64,000 nt of DNA, taken from the NCBI GenBank assembly GCA_963846885.1, contig CAWJXS010000011.1:22400-86399 (forward strand), read 5' to 3'. This DNA is from RPQJ01 sp963846885. Its GTDB lineage: Bacteria > Pseudomonadota > Gammaproteobacteria > Steroidobacterales > Steroidobacteraceae. The notes under the pieces were generated by a model that did not search any database, had not been told where the DNA came from, and saw only the letters and a list, made by a program, of their open reading frames with translations. Every line of letters begins with the position of its first letter. Position 1 is the stretch's first letter. Of the stretch, positions 1-12,400 are shown piece after piece. The position numbers and the translations under genes are program-made.

Positions 1-1072
1 TGGCGCCAGCAGCTGCGGCTGGCGCACCGTGGCACTCGAACAGCGTGCGATCGGACCACTCGGTGAGAACCGCTTCGAGCGCTGGCGCGAGGTTCGGGAT
101 CTCGAGCAGGTCGGCCAGGATGTAGTAGCCGTCGAAGCGCAGCAGCGGGTTGCCGTTGAAGACCAGCGTCGAGACGCCGGCGATCAGCATCACGTTGAAG
201 CAGATCGCGCGCACCAGGCCGGGCTCGAGCAGCAGCCAGACGAACAACGCGAGCGCCGCGATCGCGGTCTCGACCAGCATGCCCGCGGCGCCGACCAGCG
301 CCCGGTCCCACTTGCTGCGGAAGGCGTTGGCCGCGGTGCGTCGACATACGGCACCGGCGTGAACACGAGCAGCATGATGCCCATCTCGTGCACCTCGCCG
401 CCGCGCGCCTTGGTGGCGAAGGCGTGCCCCATCTCGTGCAGTGCCTTGATCACGCGGGAACACGAGCCAGAGCACACAGGTTGCCGGGCTGCAGCACGCG
501 GTCGGAGAGGTTCTCGGTGAGCTCGGGCCAGTGCAGCGCGGCGCAGCACAGCGCCGGCACCACCAGCAGCCAGCCACAGCAGCGCCGCCGGCCAGCGCCA
601 CAGCGCCCGCACCAGCGCCGATGCGGCGCTCGAGGAAGCGCTCCGGGTCCCACAGCGGGAATGCGCATGGCCAGCGGGCTGCCGAGCGGCGTCAGCAGCT
701 TGCTGCGCCGCTCCTTGTCGCGCGCGCTCGAACAGCTCGCCGCGTGTCGGGCGGGATGTCGCACTGGATCACGTCGGCGGCGTGCAGCTGGCCCACGCAG
801 CCGGATCAGCTCGTCCTGGGTCGGCGCGTCGTCGCCGAGCCGCTCGAGTGCGGCGCTCCAGATCTCGTCGAGCGTGCGCGCGCCGTCCATCCGCGCCAGC
901 AGATAGTAGGTCTGCGGCGTGAAGCGGTGCACGCGCCCGGTGACGACGTCCTGCAGCACGTACCAGGACTCGCCGCGGTAGCGGTGCCGGCTGATGCGCG
1001 CGACGTTCGAGCAGCCGCGGCCGCAGGCCCGGCGACGCGGTACCAGAGGTTGCTGAACGGCGCTTCGCTCAT
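1..1072 (-). CDS. M50-family zinc metalloprotease with PqqD-like N-terminus (partial, frameshifted)
   Basis: This is the 5' part of a membrane zinc peptidase gene that runs off the left edge of the window. An ATG at 1070-1072 opens a protein starting MSEAPFSNLW. Next comes a stretch resembling a PqqD/winged-helix peptide-binding domain (about 990-790, including the run TYYLLARMDG), a hydrophobic segment (about 600-520), the zinc motif HEMGH (424-438), and the second M50 signature NPLLRFDGYY (122-151), whose Asp is the expected third zinc ligand. These two motifs identify the family, which is often annotated as putative peptide zinc metalloprotease. The reading frame changes several times over this stretch, so no full-length ORF exists as read. 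It starts 17 bp after the stop of the GAF-HlyD gene, so the two probably share a transcript. Substrate and role in export are inferred, not shown. Confidence 0.72.
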
Positions 1073-1088
1073 GTCGGCTGGCCTGCGC

Positions 1089-2935
1089 TCAGGGCAGCCA
1101 GCGCCAGAGCGCGAGGCGCAGCCAGTCGGTGAAGCCGTGCGTCCAGACCCAGAGGAGGAGCGCTCGCCGACCGCGATCTTGCCGACGCCCTCCATGCCGG
1201 GGCGCAGGTCGGCGGCGGTTCCGTCGACCTCGGCCTCGACGCGGAACACATTGCGGCCGTCCTGCTGCTCTGAGATCGCCGTGACGTTGCCGACCTTGAA
1301 CGGATCGGCTCGCCCGGGCGGCCGGTGAGCACCATGCGCGCCGGTCTGCCCGACCTGCACGTAGGCGATGTCGCGCTCGTCCACCTGGATCACCACGCGG
1401 TAGGCGTCGAGCGGCGCGATCTCGAACAGCATCTCGCCCGACTCGACCGGCGAGCCGAGCCGCTGCGACAGGTCGCCGGTGACGACCAGGCCGGCGATCG
1501 GCGCGGTGATGCGCGAGCGCGCGAGCTTCTCCTCGACCAGCGCGAGCTGCGCCTGCGCCTGGCGCATCTGCGCAGCGAGGATCACGGCCTCGGCGCGCTC
1601 GCGGCGCGCCAGCGCGTCGCGATATTTCTGCGCGGCCTGCTCGTGCTCGGCGATCCAGCGCGCGCGCTCGAGCACGAGGTCGCGGTCGTCGAGCGCGGCG
1701 AGCACGCTCGCCCGCCTGCACCGTCTGGCCAGCGCGCACGTCTGCGCTGGCCACGTAGCCCTCGAACGGCGCGACGGCGGCGCGCTGCACGGCTCCCTCG
1801 ACCACGGCGCGCGCCGTGACGCGGAACTCCTGCTCGGCAAATGCGAGCACGGCGAGCAGAACGAGCGCGGCAGACGTGACGAACTTGAACGTGCCGTGGC
1901 CGCGTTCGGTGAGCTGGCCCAGGTCGATCTGACGAGATCCGCGCCGCGGCCGGCGAACCAGCGCTCGAGCTCGAGCTTGTCCTCGAGCACCGGGCCCGTC
2001 AGCAGCGCGACGGCCTCTACCAGCTGCGCCTGCCGCTCGTCGATCGGGCCATGCGACATCCGCATGCTCGACCGTGAGCACGCCGATCGGTCCGTCGCGG
2101 CCGGGCAGCAGCGCCGAGAATACCGAGGCGAGCTTGCCGTCGCCGCGGTGCTCTTCGTGGGCGACGTTGACCCGAAACGCGCCCGCCTCGGGCAGCGGCG
2201 CCGCCACCGACTCGGCCTGGTCGAGCGCTTCTTCCATCAGGTTCTCGACCGCCGCCACGGCCTGCGTGCGCGCGTCGAACGACGCCGTGCTCGAGATCGC
2301 CCGCAGCTTGATGCGTCCGCCTGGGCGATGCCGATGAGCGTGCGCTGGGCGCCGAGCCGCTGCGCCACCTCGTTGACGAGTGCGATCATGGCGCCCTGCG
2401 CGTTGGCCTGCTCGCCGACGATGGCGATGGCATCGTTGGCGACGCGCGCGCGGTCGAGCGACGCGGCGAGCGCGTCGGCCTCCTCGCGGCTGACGCGGCT
2501 CTGCAGCCAGCCTGCGCCCCAGTGCAGGGCCTGCATCGCCCGCTGCAGCTGATCGTCCTACTCGACGTTGAGGTCCACGACCGCGACGGCGGCCATGGCG
2601 CCGTCGCTGGTGCCGAGCGGATAGGCGATGAAGACACGGCCCTGCACCTCGGCGACGGAGGAACAGGCCGCGCTGCTCGCTCAGCGCCTGGCGTGCCGCC
2701 GGGGCAAGATGAGTGACGTCTTGGGTGAGGCTCGGCCAGACCGCGACCGGCGCGAAGCTCGCGTCGTCCTGGCGCCAGAGCACGAGGCCGGCCCGCGCGT
2801 CGAGCGACCGGCACTGCAGCGCCAGCCACGACTGGCCTAGCTGCGAGAGGCCCGCGGCTGTGGTGAGTCCCGCCCAGAGGGCGCTGCCGTCTCGGGAATC
2901 CCGGGCAGGCTGACGACGGAACTCTCGGCTTGCAT
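1089..2935 (-). CDS. HlyD-family membrane fusion protein with N-terminal GAF-like domains (frameshifted)
   Basis: This is a periplasmic adaptor of the HlyD type, normally the bridge between an inner-membrane exporter and an outer-membrane channel. In coding order I see a GAF-like region (about 2890-2560), a second, clearer GAF-like domain (about 2430-2060), one membrane segment (about 1885-1830, FVTSAALVLLAVLAF), a lipoyl-like hairpin half (VAPFEGYVASADVRAGQTV), a coiled-coil stretch, and the second half (SRITAPIAGLVV) with a typical beta-barrel region. The protein ends with LALWRWLP and a stop at 1089. The start is uncertain: an ATG at 2933-2935 is my choice, but the frame is open further upstream. 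Several frameshifts and one in-frame TAG (about 2555-2557) break it. GAF modules on HlyD adaptors are unusual. A cytoplasmic GAF sensor controlling export is an inference. Confidence 0.7.
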
Positions 2936-3012
2936 CAGACCGTCCGGGGGACTCGCGCGCTGCAGACCGCGGCCCGCGGCGGCGCGGGGCACGCCGCTCT
3001 GGCGCTCCAGGT

Positions 3013-3310
3013 TCAGGTCAGCGCGCCGTAGCGGCTCTCGTACTCCTGCAGCAGCTTGGTCAGCATGCTGCTCAGCCGCTTGGCGGCGAACGGGCTCAGG
3101 ATCACGCGGTGCAGCAGCTCGACGTCCATCGCCTTCTGGCCCAGGTCCCAGTTCTGGTTGATGCCGAAGTTCAGGACGACTTCCTCACGCGTGCTGGTCA
3201 CGTTCGCGACGTTGCAGTACGAGCTCTTGAGCTGGCTCATGTCCAGCTTCACCTGGGGTTGCGCTTTCTTGTGCGGCCGTCTCCGCCGTCTTCGTTGCCT
3301 CATCAGCCAT
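3013..3310 (-). CDS. DUF3467 family protein, copy 1 (one frameshift)
   Basis: This small soluble protein of about 98 residues has unknown function. The core shows the DUF3467 signature: SSYCNVANV, then STREEVVLNFGINQNWD, then a C-terminal amphipathic helix (LLHRVILSPFAAKRLSSML). Its likely start is the ATG at 3308-3310 (MADEATKTAETA). The frame must shift once near 3265-3285 to join the core, consistent with the span being one base over a multiple of three. It lies between the end of the giant exoprotein gene and the GAF-HlyD gene, all on the same strand. A second copy at 19123-19437 lies just upstream of the giant gene. The family is recognised from the motif; no biochemical role can be assigned from sequence. 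Confidence 0.75.
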
Positions 3311-3470
3311 GTCGTCTTCCTCCATCGTTGCCAGATTACAGTCGGACCCGCAGCGTCGCATTCGGGTTCTGGGCGGTGCGTCCGCCCAAGTTGCGCACGA
3401 AATCCTCCTGCCAGGCTGGCCGCGACTCTTGACCAGACTCTCCTTGGCCGCCCGCTTGGCCGACCTTTGC

Positions 3471-6400
3471 CTACCAGTCGATCTGCCAGCTCTTGGCCGC
3501 GTCAAGCCGGTCGAGGTCTTCGCTGGTGGACAGACTGGACGTCGATCGGCCGCGGTTTGGTGGATGCCTCGTGGTGGTCGGCGTCGAACTGGAGCGCTGC
3601 GGCCGAACCTCAGATCATCCGTCGCGAACCCGAAGCTGTCGAAGGAGGCGCTGCCGCCTCGTGCAAAGATGCCCACTGCGCCGTCGACGACGGTGGAGTT
3701 GAACGCCGTGCTCAGTACCGCCTGGCCGCTCGAGCGTCACGTTGACCGTCGAGCCCTTCAGCGTCACGCCCAGCGCGTAGTCGGTGCCCGCCGACAGCGT
3801 GCGCGACACCGCCGCATCGACCACCCAGCCGCCCTTGGCCGTGTAGTGGCCGATCAGCACCTGCTGGGTCGCGACCGACACGGCCGCCCACTTGAAGTCG
3901 GTGGGCGAGTACATGTCGAACACGATGCCGCCCGTCGCTGCAGTCCGCACGACCGTGTTGAGCTGCAGCATCGAGTTCACACCCACACGCGATGTCGTTG
4001 CCGGCGAGCGCGAACGGCGCACCGGCCGCCGGAGTGCCGACGTAGCGGCCGCCCTGAATACCCCAGCTGCCGCCGCCCATTGCCGGTCAGCAGCGTCGGT
4101 GCCGTGCCGGTGAACGCGTCGTTTGCCGAGTACGTGATCGCCGGCGGGATGATCTGCACGCGCACGTTGTCGATACGGGCGCGGGCGTTGTCGCCGCCGA
4201 GGCCGACCATGCCGTCGCGGATGCTGTACGTGAACCCGTCCGCATCCTGGCGCGGCGTGAACGCGTAGCTCAGCGACTGCTTGCCGTTCGAGACCGCCGT
4301 GACCGCATTGCCGTTGACCGCGAGCAGCAGGTTGTAGTCGGTGTCCTGCTTGACCAGCGCGTTGATGCTCGCCAGCACCTGCCAGCCGGTCGCCGTGCGC
4401 TGGCCCGATCTCGAGCTTGTTGGTCGAGACGTTGATGCCGGCGAACTTGAAGTCGGTCGGCGCTCACGTAGTCGAAGATCGATGTAGGCGTTGGCCTTCC
4501 AGCCGCCGGTCGGCTTGACGGCGTTGATCGTCGCCGGCATCTCGAAGTAGGTCGGCAGTACCGCGTCGACGTTGAACAGGCTGAGCGCGTCCGTCGTGCC
4601 GCTGCTCGACAGCGGCGACACCTCGTAGCGGCCGTTGGTGACGCGCCAGCTGCCGCTGACTCGGCGACGAAGCCCTGCGCCTGGCCGTCGTTGAAGTCGG
4701 CCGAGCGCAGCACGTCGCGCTTGCCGCCCGGGATGTTGCCCGCCTGCGGATCGGCCGGCGCGCCGGTCTGGTCCTGCCAGGCGAAGTCCTTCTGCAGCAC
4801 CAGGCCCAGCTCGCCGTCCGGCTCGCCGTTGCGCAGCGGATCGCCGCCGGTGTCGGCGCACGGGTCGGGTCGGCGCCGTCGCTGGCGCGACAGCGCGTAG
4901 AGGAACTCCGGCAGCTGCGGCTGCAGCGTGCGGCTGACCGTGGCCATGCCGAACGGCGCGAACGGCACGAGGTAGCTGTTGAACTCGCCGACCCAGTCGA
5001 TCAGGCGGTCGCCGCCGGTGTTGCCGATCAGCACGTCGCGGCCGGCGCCGCCGTAGGCGCGGTCCTCGTAGGTCGGGTGCGTGTCGGGCTGGTCGTTGAG
5101 GCCGCCGTTGGTGCCGTGGTCGTCGTCGGCGTTCAGCAGGTCGTTGCCCCAGCCGCCGTAGATGTTGTCGCGGCCGGTGCCGCCGACCAGCCAGTCGTTG
5201 CCGGGTCGCCGAAGATGCGCGTCGTCGCCGTCGTCGTTGACCGGCGGGTAGCTGCTCGGTCTGCTGGCCGGTTGGCTTCGGCACCGTGCCGCCGGGCGGA
5301 GCACGCCTTCGGCCTCGGTCGAAGTTGAGGAGGAACTCGTAGCCGCCGGCGCCGTCCTGTCGCCCGACCAGCCGTCCGTCGCGCTGAGCAGGATCTTCCG
5401 CCGCGGGTCGTACTCGTCGTAGAGGCGCGAACTCGCCGGCGCGGCGCGGTTGTCGAGGTGCTGGCCGTCGACGTCGTCCGGGTTGAAGCGCAGCACGTCG
5501 CCCGGGTTGATGGTCGACGGCATTGCCAGCGTACCGTCGCTCGGCCGCGCGAGCCGAGGCAGCCAGCCGAAGCACGCCGGCTTGCCGTCGTAGACCGGCA
5601 CGTAGGACTCGGTCAGCGCCTCGGCGCCGGAGATCGCGTCGTCGCCCGAGCCGCCGTGCAGCCAGTCGCTGCCCAGGCCGCCGAAGATGATGTCGTCGGC
5701 GAACGGCGACGTCGCCCGTGATTGTGCCGGCCGTACTCGTCGTCGATCGCCGTCCAGCCGGGTCGAAGCTGAACGGCGTGAGGTCGACCGTCTTCTTCAG
5801 CTCGCCGGCGACGTTGATGATCGCCGTCTGGATGTCGCCCGGCGTGGAGATGAACTCGTTCGAGCACGTTGCCGTTGATGTTCTTGCGGCTCGGGGTCGT
5901 TAGCCAGCAGGCCGGCGACGCCGTACAAGCGGCTCGCCAGTCGGTGCTGTTGCGGCTGGTGAAGATGCGGCCGTCGTCGCCGAGGACGCCGTCCTGGCCG
6001 GTGCCGCCGGAGATCCAGTCGTTGCCGTAGCCGCCGATGATGTCGTCGTCCTGGCCGTCGCCGAACAGCACGTCGTTGCCCGTCATGCCGTAGATGAAGT
6101 CGTCGCCGGACTCGCCGTGGATCTGGTCGGCCGCGCCGTTGTCGGCCGGCTGGTCGGCGTCTGGCCGCGCCGTTGCGTACTCGCCGCCGTCGTAGTCCGG
6201 GCCGCCGAGCGTGTAGTCGAGCTGCTTGCATCGCCCGCGGGACGATCGGATCGGCGTCGCGCCGTAGTTGTCGTAGTTGAAGGTCAGGAACTGCGTCGCG
6301 CCGTCGCTGCTCACGAGCCGGTAGACGTGGCGTTGTCGCCCATGATGTAGTCGGCGTCGCGGGCGTTGCCATCGGCGTCGTCGTGATGACCGTCGATCGT

Positions 6401-9400
6401 CGCGTCCAGCGTCGCGTCGCCGATGTCGTTGCGGCCGATGTCGATGCCCGCGCCGCCGAAGATCGTGTCGGTGCCGTCCGGGCGCATCGTCGTCGGCTCG
6501 TCAGCCCGAACAGGGCCGAGCTGCCGCCGATCATGTCGTCCTGGCCGAGGCCGCCGTACATCAGGTCGTTGCCGCCGTTGCCTTCCATGTAGTCGTCGCC
6601 GTCGGTAGCGCGCTCGGGGACGTTGAAGACAGGGTCCCGTCGCGTGCGGGGTTCGAGCCGGTGTCGGTCATCGTCGACGTTCTGCGCGCGATGACCGGGT
6701 CGCCACAGGCGCCGCATCGACGATCTCGCCGTCGCCCTGCATCAGGTCGTTGCCGAGCTCGCCGAACATCGTGTCGCTGTCGGCGCCGCCCGCCATCACG
6801 TCGCTTGCCGAAGCGGCCCTGCGGGTCGGCCTGCACGTCGTCGGAGTGGTCGAGCAGCGTGATGTCGCGGCCGACCGCGTCCGGCCGGGTCGCTCTGCCA
6901 GTCGCCGTCACGTTGGCGGTGATCGTGTCGCTCGGTCGTCGTGTAGATCGCTCGCCGCGGTCGAGCGCGCGGAAGCGCGGGCTCGAGGTCGTCGCCGCGG
7001 CGCCAGATGATGGCGTTGTCGCCGGCCATGCGCGTCGTCGCCGCTGCCGCCGTCCATCAGGTCGTTGCACGCGATCTCGGCCGGGATCGACGGCAGCTGC
7101 GCATCGATCGCCGGCGCGGCCAGTTCGTCGCAGCCGCCGGAGACGTTGTGGCCGCCGATCATGTCGTCGTCGCCGCTGCCGCCCCACATGCGGTCGTCGC
7201 CCTGCTGGCCGAGCATGATGTCGTCGCCTTCCTCGCCCCACATCCGGTCGCCCTCGCCGCCGGCGGCGTCGCCGATGTCGATGGCGAAGAAGTTGCGCGA
7301 GTTGAAGGCACGACGAGTTGCCTCGGCCATGAAGCGTGCTGAACTGCGGGTAGAGCCGGCCGTGGTCGCCGAACAGCAGGTCGCTGGTTGGCCTGTCGCC
7401 GTCTCGGTTCTCGTTGCCGTCGTCGCCGTAGATCGTGTCGGCATCGGTGCCGCCGAAGACCACGTCGCTGCCCTCGTCGCCGTAGATCAGGTCGCGGCCG
7501 CCGTTGGTCGGCTGCTCGGTGGTGATCAGGTCGAGCGTGTCGAGGTCGGTGTCCGCGCGCCGGCGCACGTACTTGCGCACAGGTCGGCATTGTTCGCCGG
7601 CGATGTCGATGCCCGGTGATCTCGTCGAGCCGGCCGGTCGACAGCCACTCGAACGCGCCGTTGTCGCCGAGGATGATGTCGTTGCCGTCGTCGGCGTTGG
7701 TCGTCGGCGTTCGGCGCCTCGCGGTCGCCGTAGAGCGTGTCGCCCTGCGACGCCGCCGGCGATGATGTCGCCGCTCGGCGTTGCCGGAGATCGTGTCCGA
7801 TGCCGCCGTATCCGGGTTCGTCCTCGTCGGTGGTGCGCGATAGTCTTGACCGCCGCGCCGAGCACGACTTGAGATCGCCGCCGCTGGCGCCGTCGAGCGG
7901 CAACCAGGAAGATGTCGGCGTTGTCGCCGAGCAGGATGTCGCCCGACGTCCGCCGCCGCGCGGCGTCGGCGTCGTCGCCGTAGATCGTGTCGCCGCCCGT
8001 GCCGCCGATGGCGACGTCCAGCGCCCTTGTGCCGGAGATACGTCGGTGCCGCCGAGCCCGTCCTCGTTGGAGCGGATCAGGTCGAGCGTGTTGCGGTCGG
8101 CGTCGAGCATCGAGCGTGAAGTCGAGCAGGCCGTTGTCGCCGAGCAGGATGTCGTCGCCGTCGTTGGCGATCGTCGTCGCGTTCGGCGCGGCCGGTCGCC
8201 GTAGAGCGTGTCGATCGCCGCCGTTGTTCACGCCGCCGAGCATGATGTCGTTGCCGGCGTTGCCCGACATGGTGTCGGCGCCGCCGTAGTGGTCTTCGAC
8301 GTGTCGGTCGTCGTGATCAGGTCGACCGCCGTGCCGGCCGGTCATCGCCGCCACCTGCACGATCAGCCGTCCGACCGTGCCGATCAGGTAGATGTCGGCG
8401 TTGTCGCCGAGCATGATGTCCTCGCCGTCGTCGCGCCGCTGCGAGCCGTGGCATCGTCGCCATACATCGTCGTCGCCGCCCGTGCCGCCGATCAGGACGT
8501 CGTGCCCGGCGTTGCCGGAGACGATGTCGATGCCGCCGAGGCTGTCGCGGTACGAGCGGATCAGGTCGAGCGTGTCGAGGTCGCCGTCGCGCGTCGAAGA
8601 TCGAGCTCGCCCTGGTCGCCGAGCAGGATGTCGTCGCCGTCGTCGCCGTACAGGTAGTCGGAGCTGGTGTTCAGTCCGCCGAAGATGACGTCGTTGCCGT
8701 AGTTGCCACGGATGACGTCCGAGCGGCCCGAGTCGCCGACGACGTCGGTCGTGCGGATCTCTTGATGCGGTTCTCGCGTCGCTGGTGTCGAAGAGGATTT
8801 CGCCGTTGTCGCCGAGGATGACGTCGTTGTCCGGCGACCCGGCGAGCGGCTGCGTGCTCGCCGGCCGGCTCCGGCGGCATTCAGGAAGCCGTAGAGGGTG
8901 TCCTCGTGGCCGCCGCCGAACATGTAGTCGCCGCCGTCGTTGCCGGTGACTGCGTCGTTGCCGTCGAGCGCGTCCGAGACCGCGTGCAGCGCGATCGACG
9001 CGCCGGCCCGTGAGCTCGATGCGGCCGCCGTCGCCGATCAGGATGTCCTTGCCGCTCGGCCGCGGGCCGATGAAGCGGCACGGCGCGCCCGGATTGAAGT
9101 CGCCGAAGATCGTGTCGAGCAGGCCGCCGCCGCCGAAGACGATGTCGTCGCCGTCGCCGCCGATGATGGTGTCGGAGCCGTCGCTCGCGAGCGGCTTGCG
9201 TCACGATCAGGTCCATCGAGGTGGCGATGCCGTCGCCCGTCGTAGCCGCCGAGCAGCGCCATGTCGCCGTCGCCGATCAGCTGGTCGCCACCGAGGAAGC
9301 GGATGCGCGAGCCGGTGAAGTTGAAGTCGGCCTTGGCCATGTCGAAGTCGACGTAGGCCACAAGGCCGTCGTCGCCGAAGACGATGTCCGCGCCGTCCGC

Positions 9401-12400
9401 ACCGTCGAGGGTGTCGTCGTCGGCGCCGCCGAAGACGATGTCGCCGACCGGCTTCGCCGAAGATCTCGTCGTCGCCGGTGTCGCCGAAGACGATGTCCGC
9501 GCCCGCGACCGCCGCGGATGACGTCGTTGGCGCCCTGGCCGCGGATAAAGTCGTTGCCCTCTTCGCCGAAGATGAGGTCTACGCCGTCCGCCAGCGCAGC
9601 GTCGCGCGTCGGTGGCACCGGCGAGGTCGGCGGTCCCGGCCTGGCCGAAGTCGGCGCCGCGCAGGTCGCGGTAGCCGAAAATGATGTCGTCCTGCGTTGC
9701 CGCCGTAGATCGTGTCGGCACCGCTGCCGCCGTAGATCACGTCGAAGCCGTCGCCGCCCTCGATCTCGTCGTTGTCGGCGCCGCCGTCGACGAGGTCGTC
9801 GCCCGCGCCGCCGAACAGCGCGTCGTTGCCGGCATTGCCAAGGATCGTGTCCTTCGCACCCAGCCCGCGCGCGTTGACGTCGTAGCGCCCGTCAGCCGTG
9901 CAGCTGGCCGCCGAGGAAGTCGAAGTTGCCGCCGTCGCCGAGCACGATGTCGTCGCCGGCGCCGCCCTCGATCCAGTCGCTGCCGCCGCCGCCGAAGATG
10001 ATGTCGTTGCCGTCGCCGCCGAGGATGCGGTCGTCGCCGTCCTTCTCGCCGACATGGTCCGGAAGCGCTTGAACCGCCGTCCACGTTCGAGACCGACCCG
10101 CTGTCGCCGAAGATGACGTCGTCGGCACCCTTGCCGTCGATGGTGTCGCTGCCTTCGCCGCCAACGATCAGGTCGACGCCCTCGCCGCCCGTATCAGGCG
10201 TCGTTGCCGGTGCCGCCGTTGATCGGCCGCCGCTCTGGCCGCCGAGGACCGTGTCGTCGCCCGCGCCGCCCTCGATGACGTACTGGATGTTGTGCGTCAC
10301 CAGCGACAGGTCGATGAGGTCGTTGCCGTCCCCGCCGTAGGCGAAGATGCTCTGGCCGGCCTTGATCTGGTACTTCTGCCCACTGCTCTCGATGAGGCCC
10401 ATGCCCCAGACCAGCACTTCGGTGTCGCTCAGGCTCTCGACGTAGATCTTCTCGCCGATGTCGCGCGTGTCGCCGTTGAGCCGCTGCGCCGAGTTCTGGC
10501 CGATGTTGAGCAGCAGCGAGCCGTCGCCGCGCTCGGTGGCGAGGATCGGTGCCCGCTCGAACGGGATCGAGAACTCGAACAGCGTGATCGGCGGGGTGAT
10601 GTCGAAGTCGATCTTGAAGAACAGCGCCTCGACGAACGCGCGCAACTGCGCGTAGATCTCGCCGTACACGTCGAAGATCGCGACCGGCGCCAGCGCCGGG
10701 TTGCCGTAGTTCCACTCGTACAGGAAGTTGCCGACGAGTTCGTCGATGCGCACCTTGCCGTCGCTGTTCGGGTCGTACAGGTCGAAATTGGTGACGAGCC
10801 CGATCACGCCTTCGGCGCCAGCGCTCGCGATGCCGAGGTTGAGCTCGGCGCCGGCGAACAGCTCGCCCTTCAGGATCAGCTCGGGCACGTCGGTGCCGGT
10901 GCCGTCGGCCTTGTTGGTGTCGCTGATATACAGGCCGCCGATCAGGTCAGCGGGTTGGTGAACCCACTGTCGGCGAACTGCCTCACGCCCGCCGTGTCGT
11001 AGCCGAACGCGAGGTCGATCGTGAGGCCCACGCTGCCGCCGAGACGGATGAACAGCGCGTCCCAGATCGGGAATTTCTGCACGTACGTGAATTCCATCTT
11101 CAACGGCGCGAGATCGTACGTGATGAGCGGCACATCCTTGCCGAGCAGCAGGCCGAACAGCGACGCCGGGTTGTCGAAGATCGGGAACTCGAAGCCCGCG
11201 CCGCCCTCGCTGCCCGAACCCAGGTCGGAGACGAGGCCCTTGGTCAGCGCGTCGCCGATGCCCTCGCCGAGCAGGGCTTCGAAATCGCCGAGCTCGCCCA
11301 GCGTGGTCCTTCAGGTAGTAGCCGCGAGCGCGTCCTTGTCGAACTTCTCGTCCCCGGCGAGCGTGTAGCCGGGCTTCAGCAGTTCCTCGCCCGTCAGGTA
11401 GTTGCTGTTGCCGCTGGACTTGTCGAGCAGCATGAAATCGCCGAGCGGCAGGCCGAAGGAGCCGTAGCTAGAGGTGTTGCCGATCTTGTTGACCAGGCTG
11501 ATGATGTCGGCAATGGCATAGATCATGCCGGGGTCGAATTCGCCGAAGGCCCCGCGAGATCCGCGAGCGACACCGACTTGCCGGCAAGCTCGGAGACCAC
11601 CGGCAGCGGCGCGGTGATGACGTCGATGACCGGCTGCAGGGGACCGGTGACCTCGGCGATCTTGTCCACGAACGGCTTGAGGAGGTCGCTGATGAACGAC
11701 CCCATGTCCACCTCGACGTCGCGGAAGCCGAGCAGCTCCAGGCTGTCGGCGAAGTCGAAATCGCCCGACAGGACGTTGCCGGTCTCCCAGTCGAGCGTGA
11801 AGCGCCCATTGATCGACGGCAGCAGCGCCGAGATCGTGTCCGGCAGCAGCGACTCGTTGAACGCGGCCTTGAGGAACAGGTTCACCTCGGCGTCGGCGCT
11901 CAGCTTGACCTCGGCGTCGAGGCTGCCGAGCTCGGAGAACGAGACGCGATCCGCGTCGTCATCAGTGGCGCCCATTTCCTTCAGGTCCACCGCGAACTCG
12001 GCCTGCAGGAACGTGCCCCGCGTGGGGTCGTTGTCCGACCCGCCCGCCGGGCCGCCCTCGAGCCGGCGGCGGCGCTCCGTCCTCCCAGACCTCGAGCTGG
12101 AGGAACCCGAGCTCGCCGCGGATGGCGGCCTCCTCGCCCGGCACCGGCGGCTGGTTGGCGACGTCCACGGCGACCGAGACGGACAGCTCGTCGTCCTCGC
12201 CGACGTAGATGTAGGCACCGTCGCGCAGGCTCAGGCCGACGCCGAAGGTCAGGCCCCACTCGAGGCTGAACTGCAGCGCCGTGTTCATCTCGAGCGCGAT
12301 GGCCGGGATGCCGAGGTCGAACTCGAGCGGCACCTTGAGATCGTGTGTCCCGCCGAGCGTCGAAGACCCACTCGGCGCCGTCGTCGAGATCCACCGTCGA

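Noticed and set aside
29..906. Plus-strand open frames in the first kilobase
   Set aside because: They are Arg/Ala-rich shadows of the minus-strand M50 and HlyD coding, which carries recognisable motifs.
4691..10340. Plus-strand long frames across the RTX block (Val/Asp/Arg-rich proteins)
   Set aside because: These are antisense reads of the GGxGxD repeats; they have no family features and alternate with equally long frames in other phases.
5000..10340. Regular repeats that could suggest a CRISPR array
   Set aside because: The periodicity follows 9-residue coding repeats without constant-length unique spacers.
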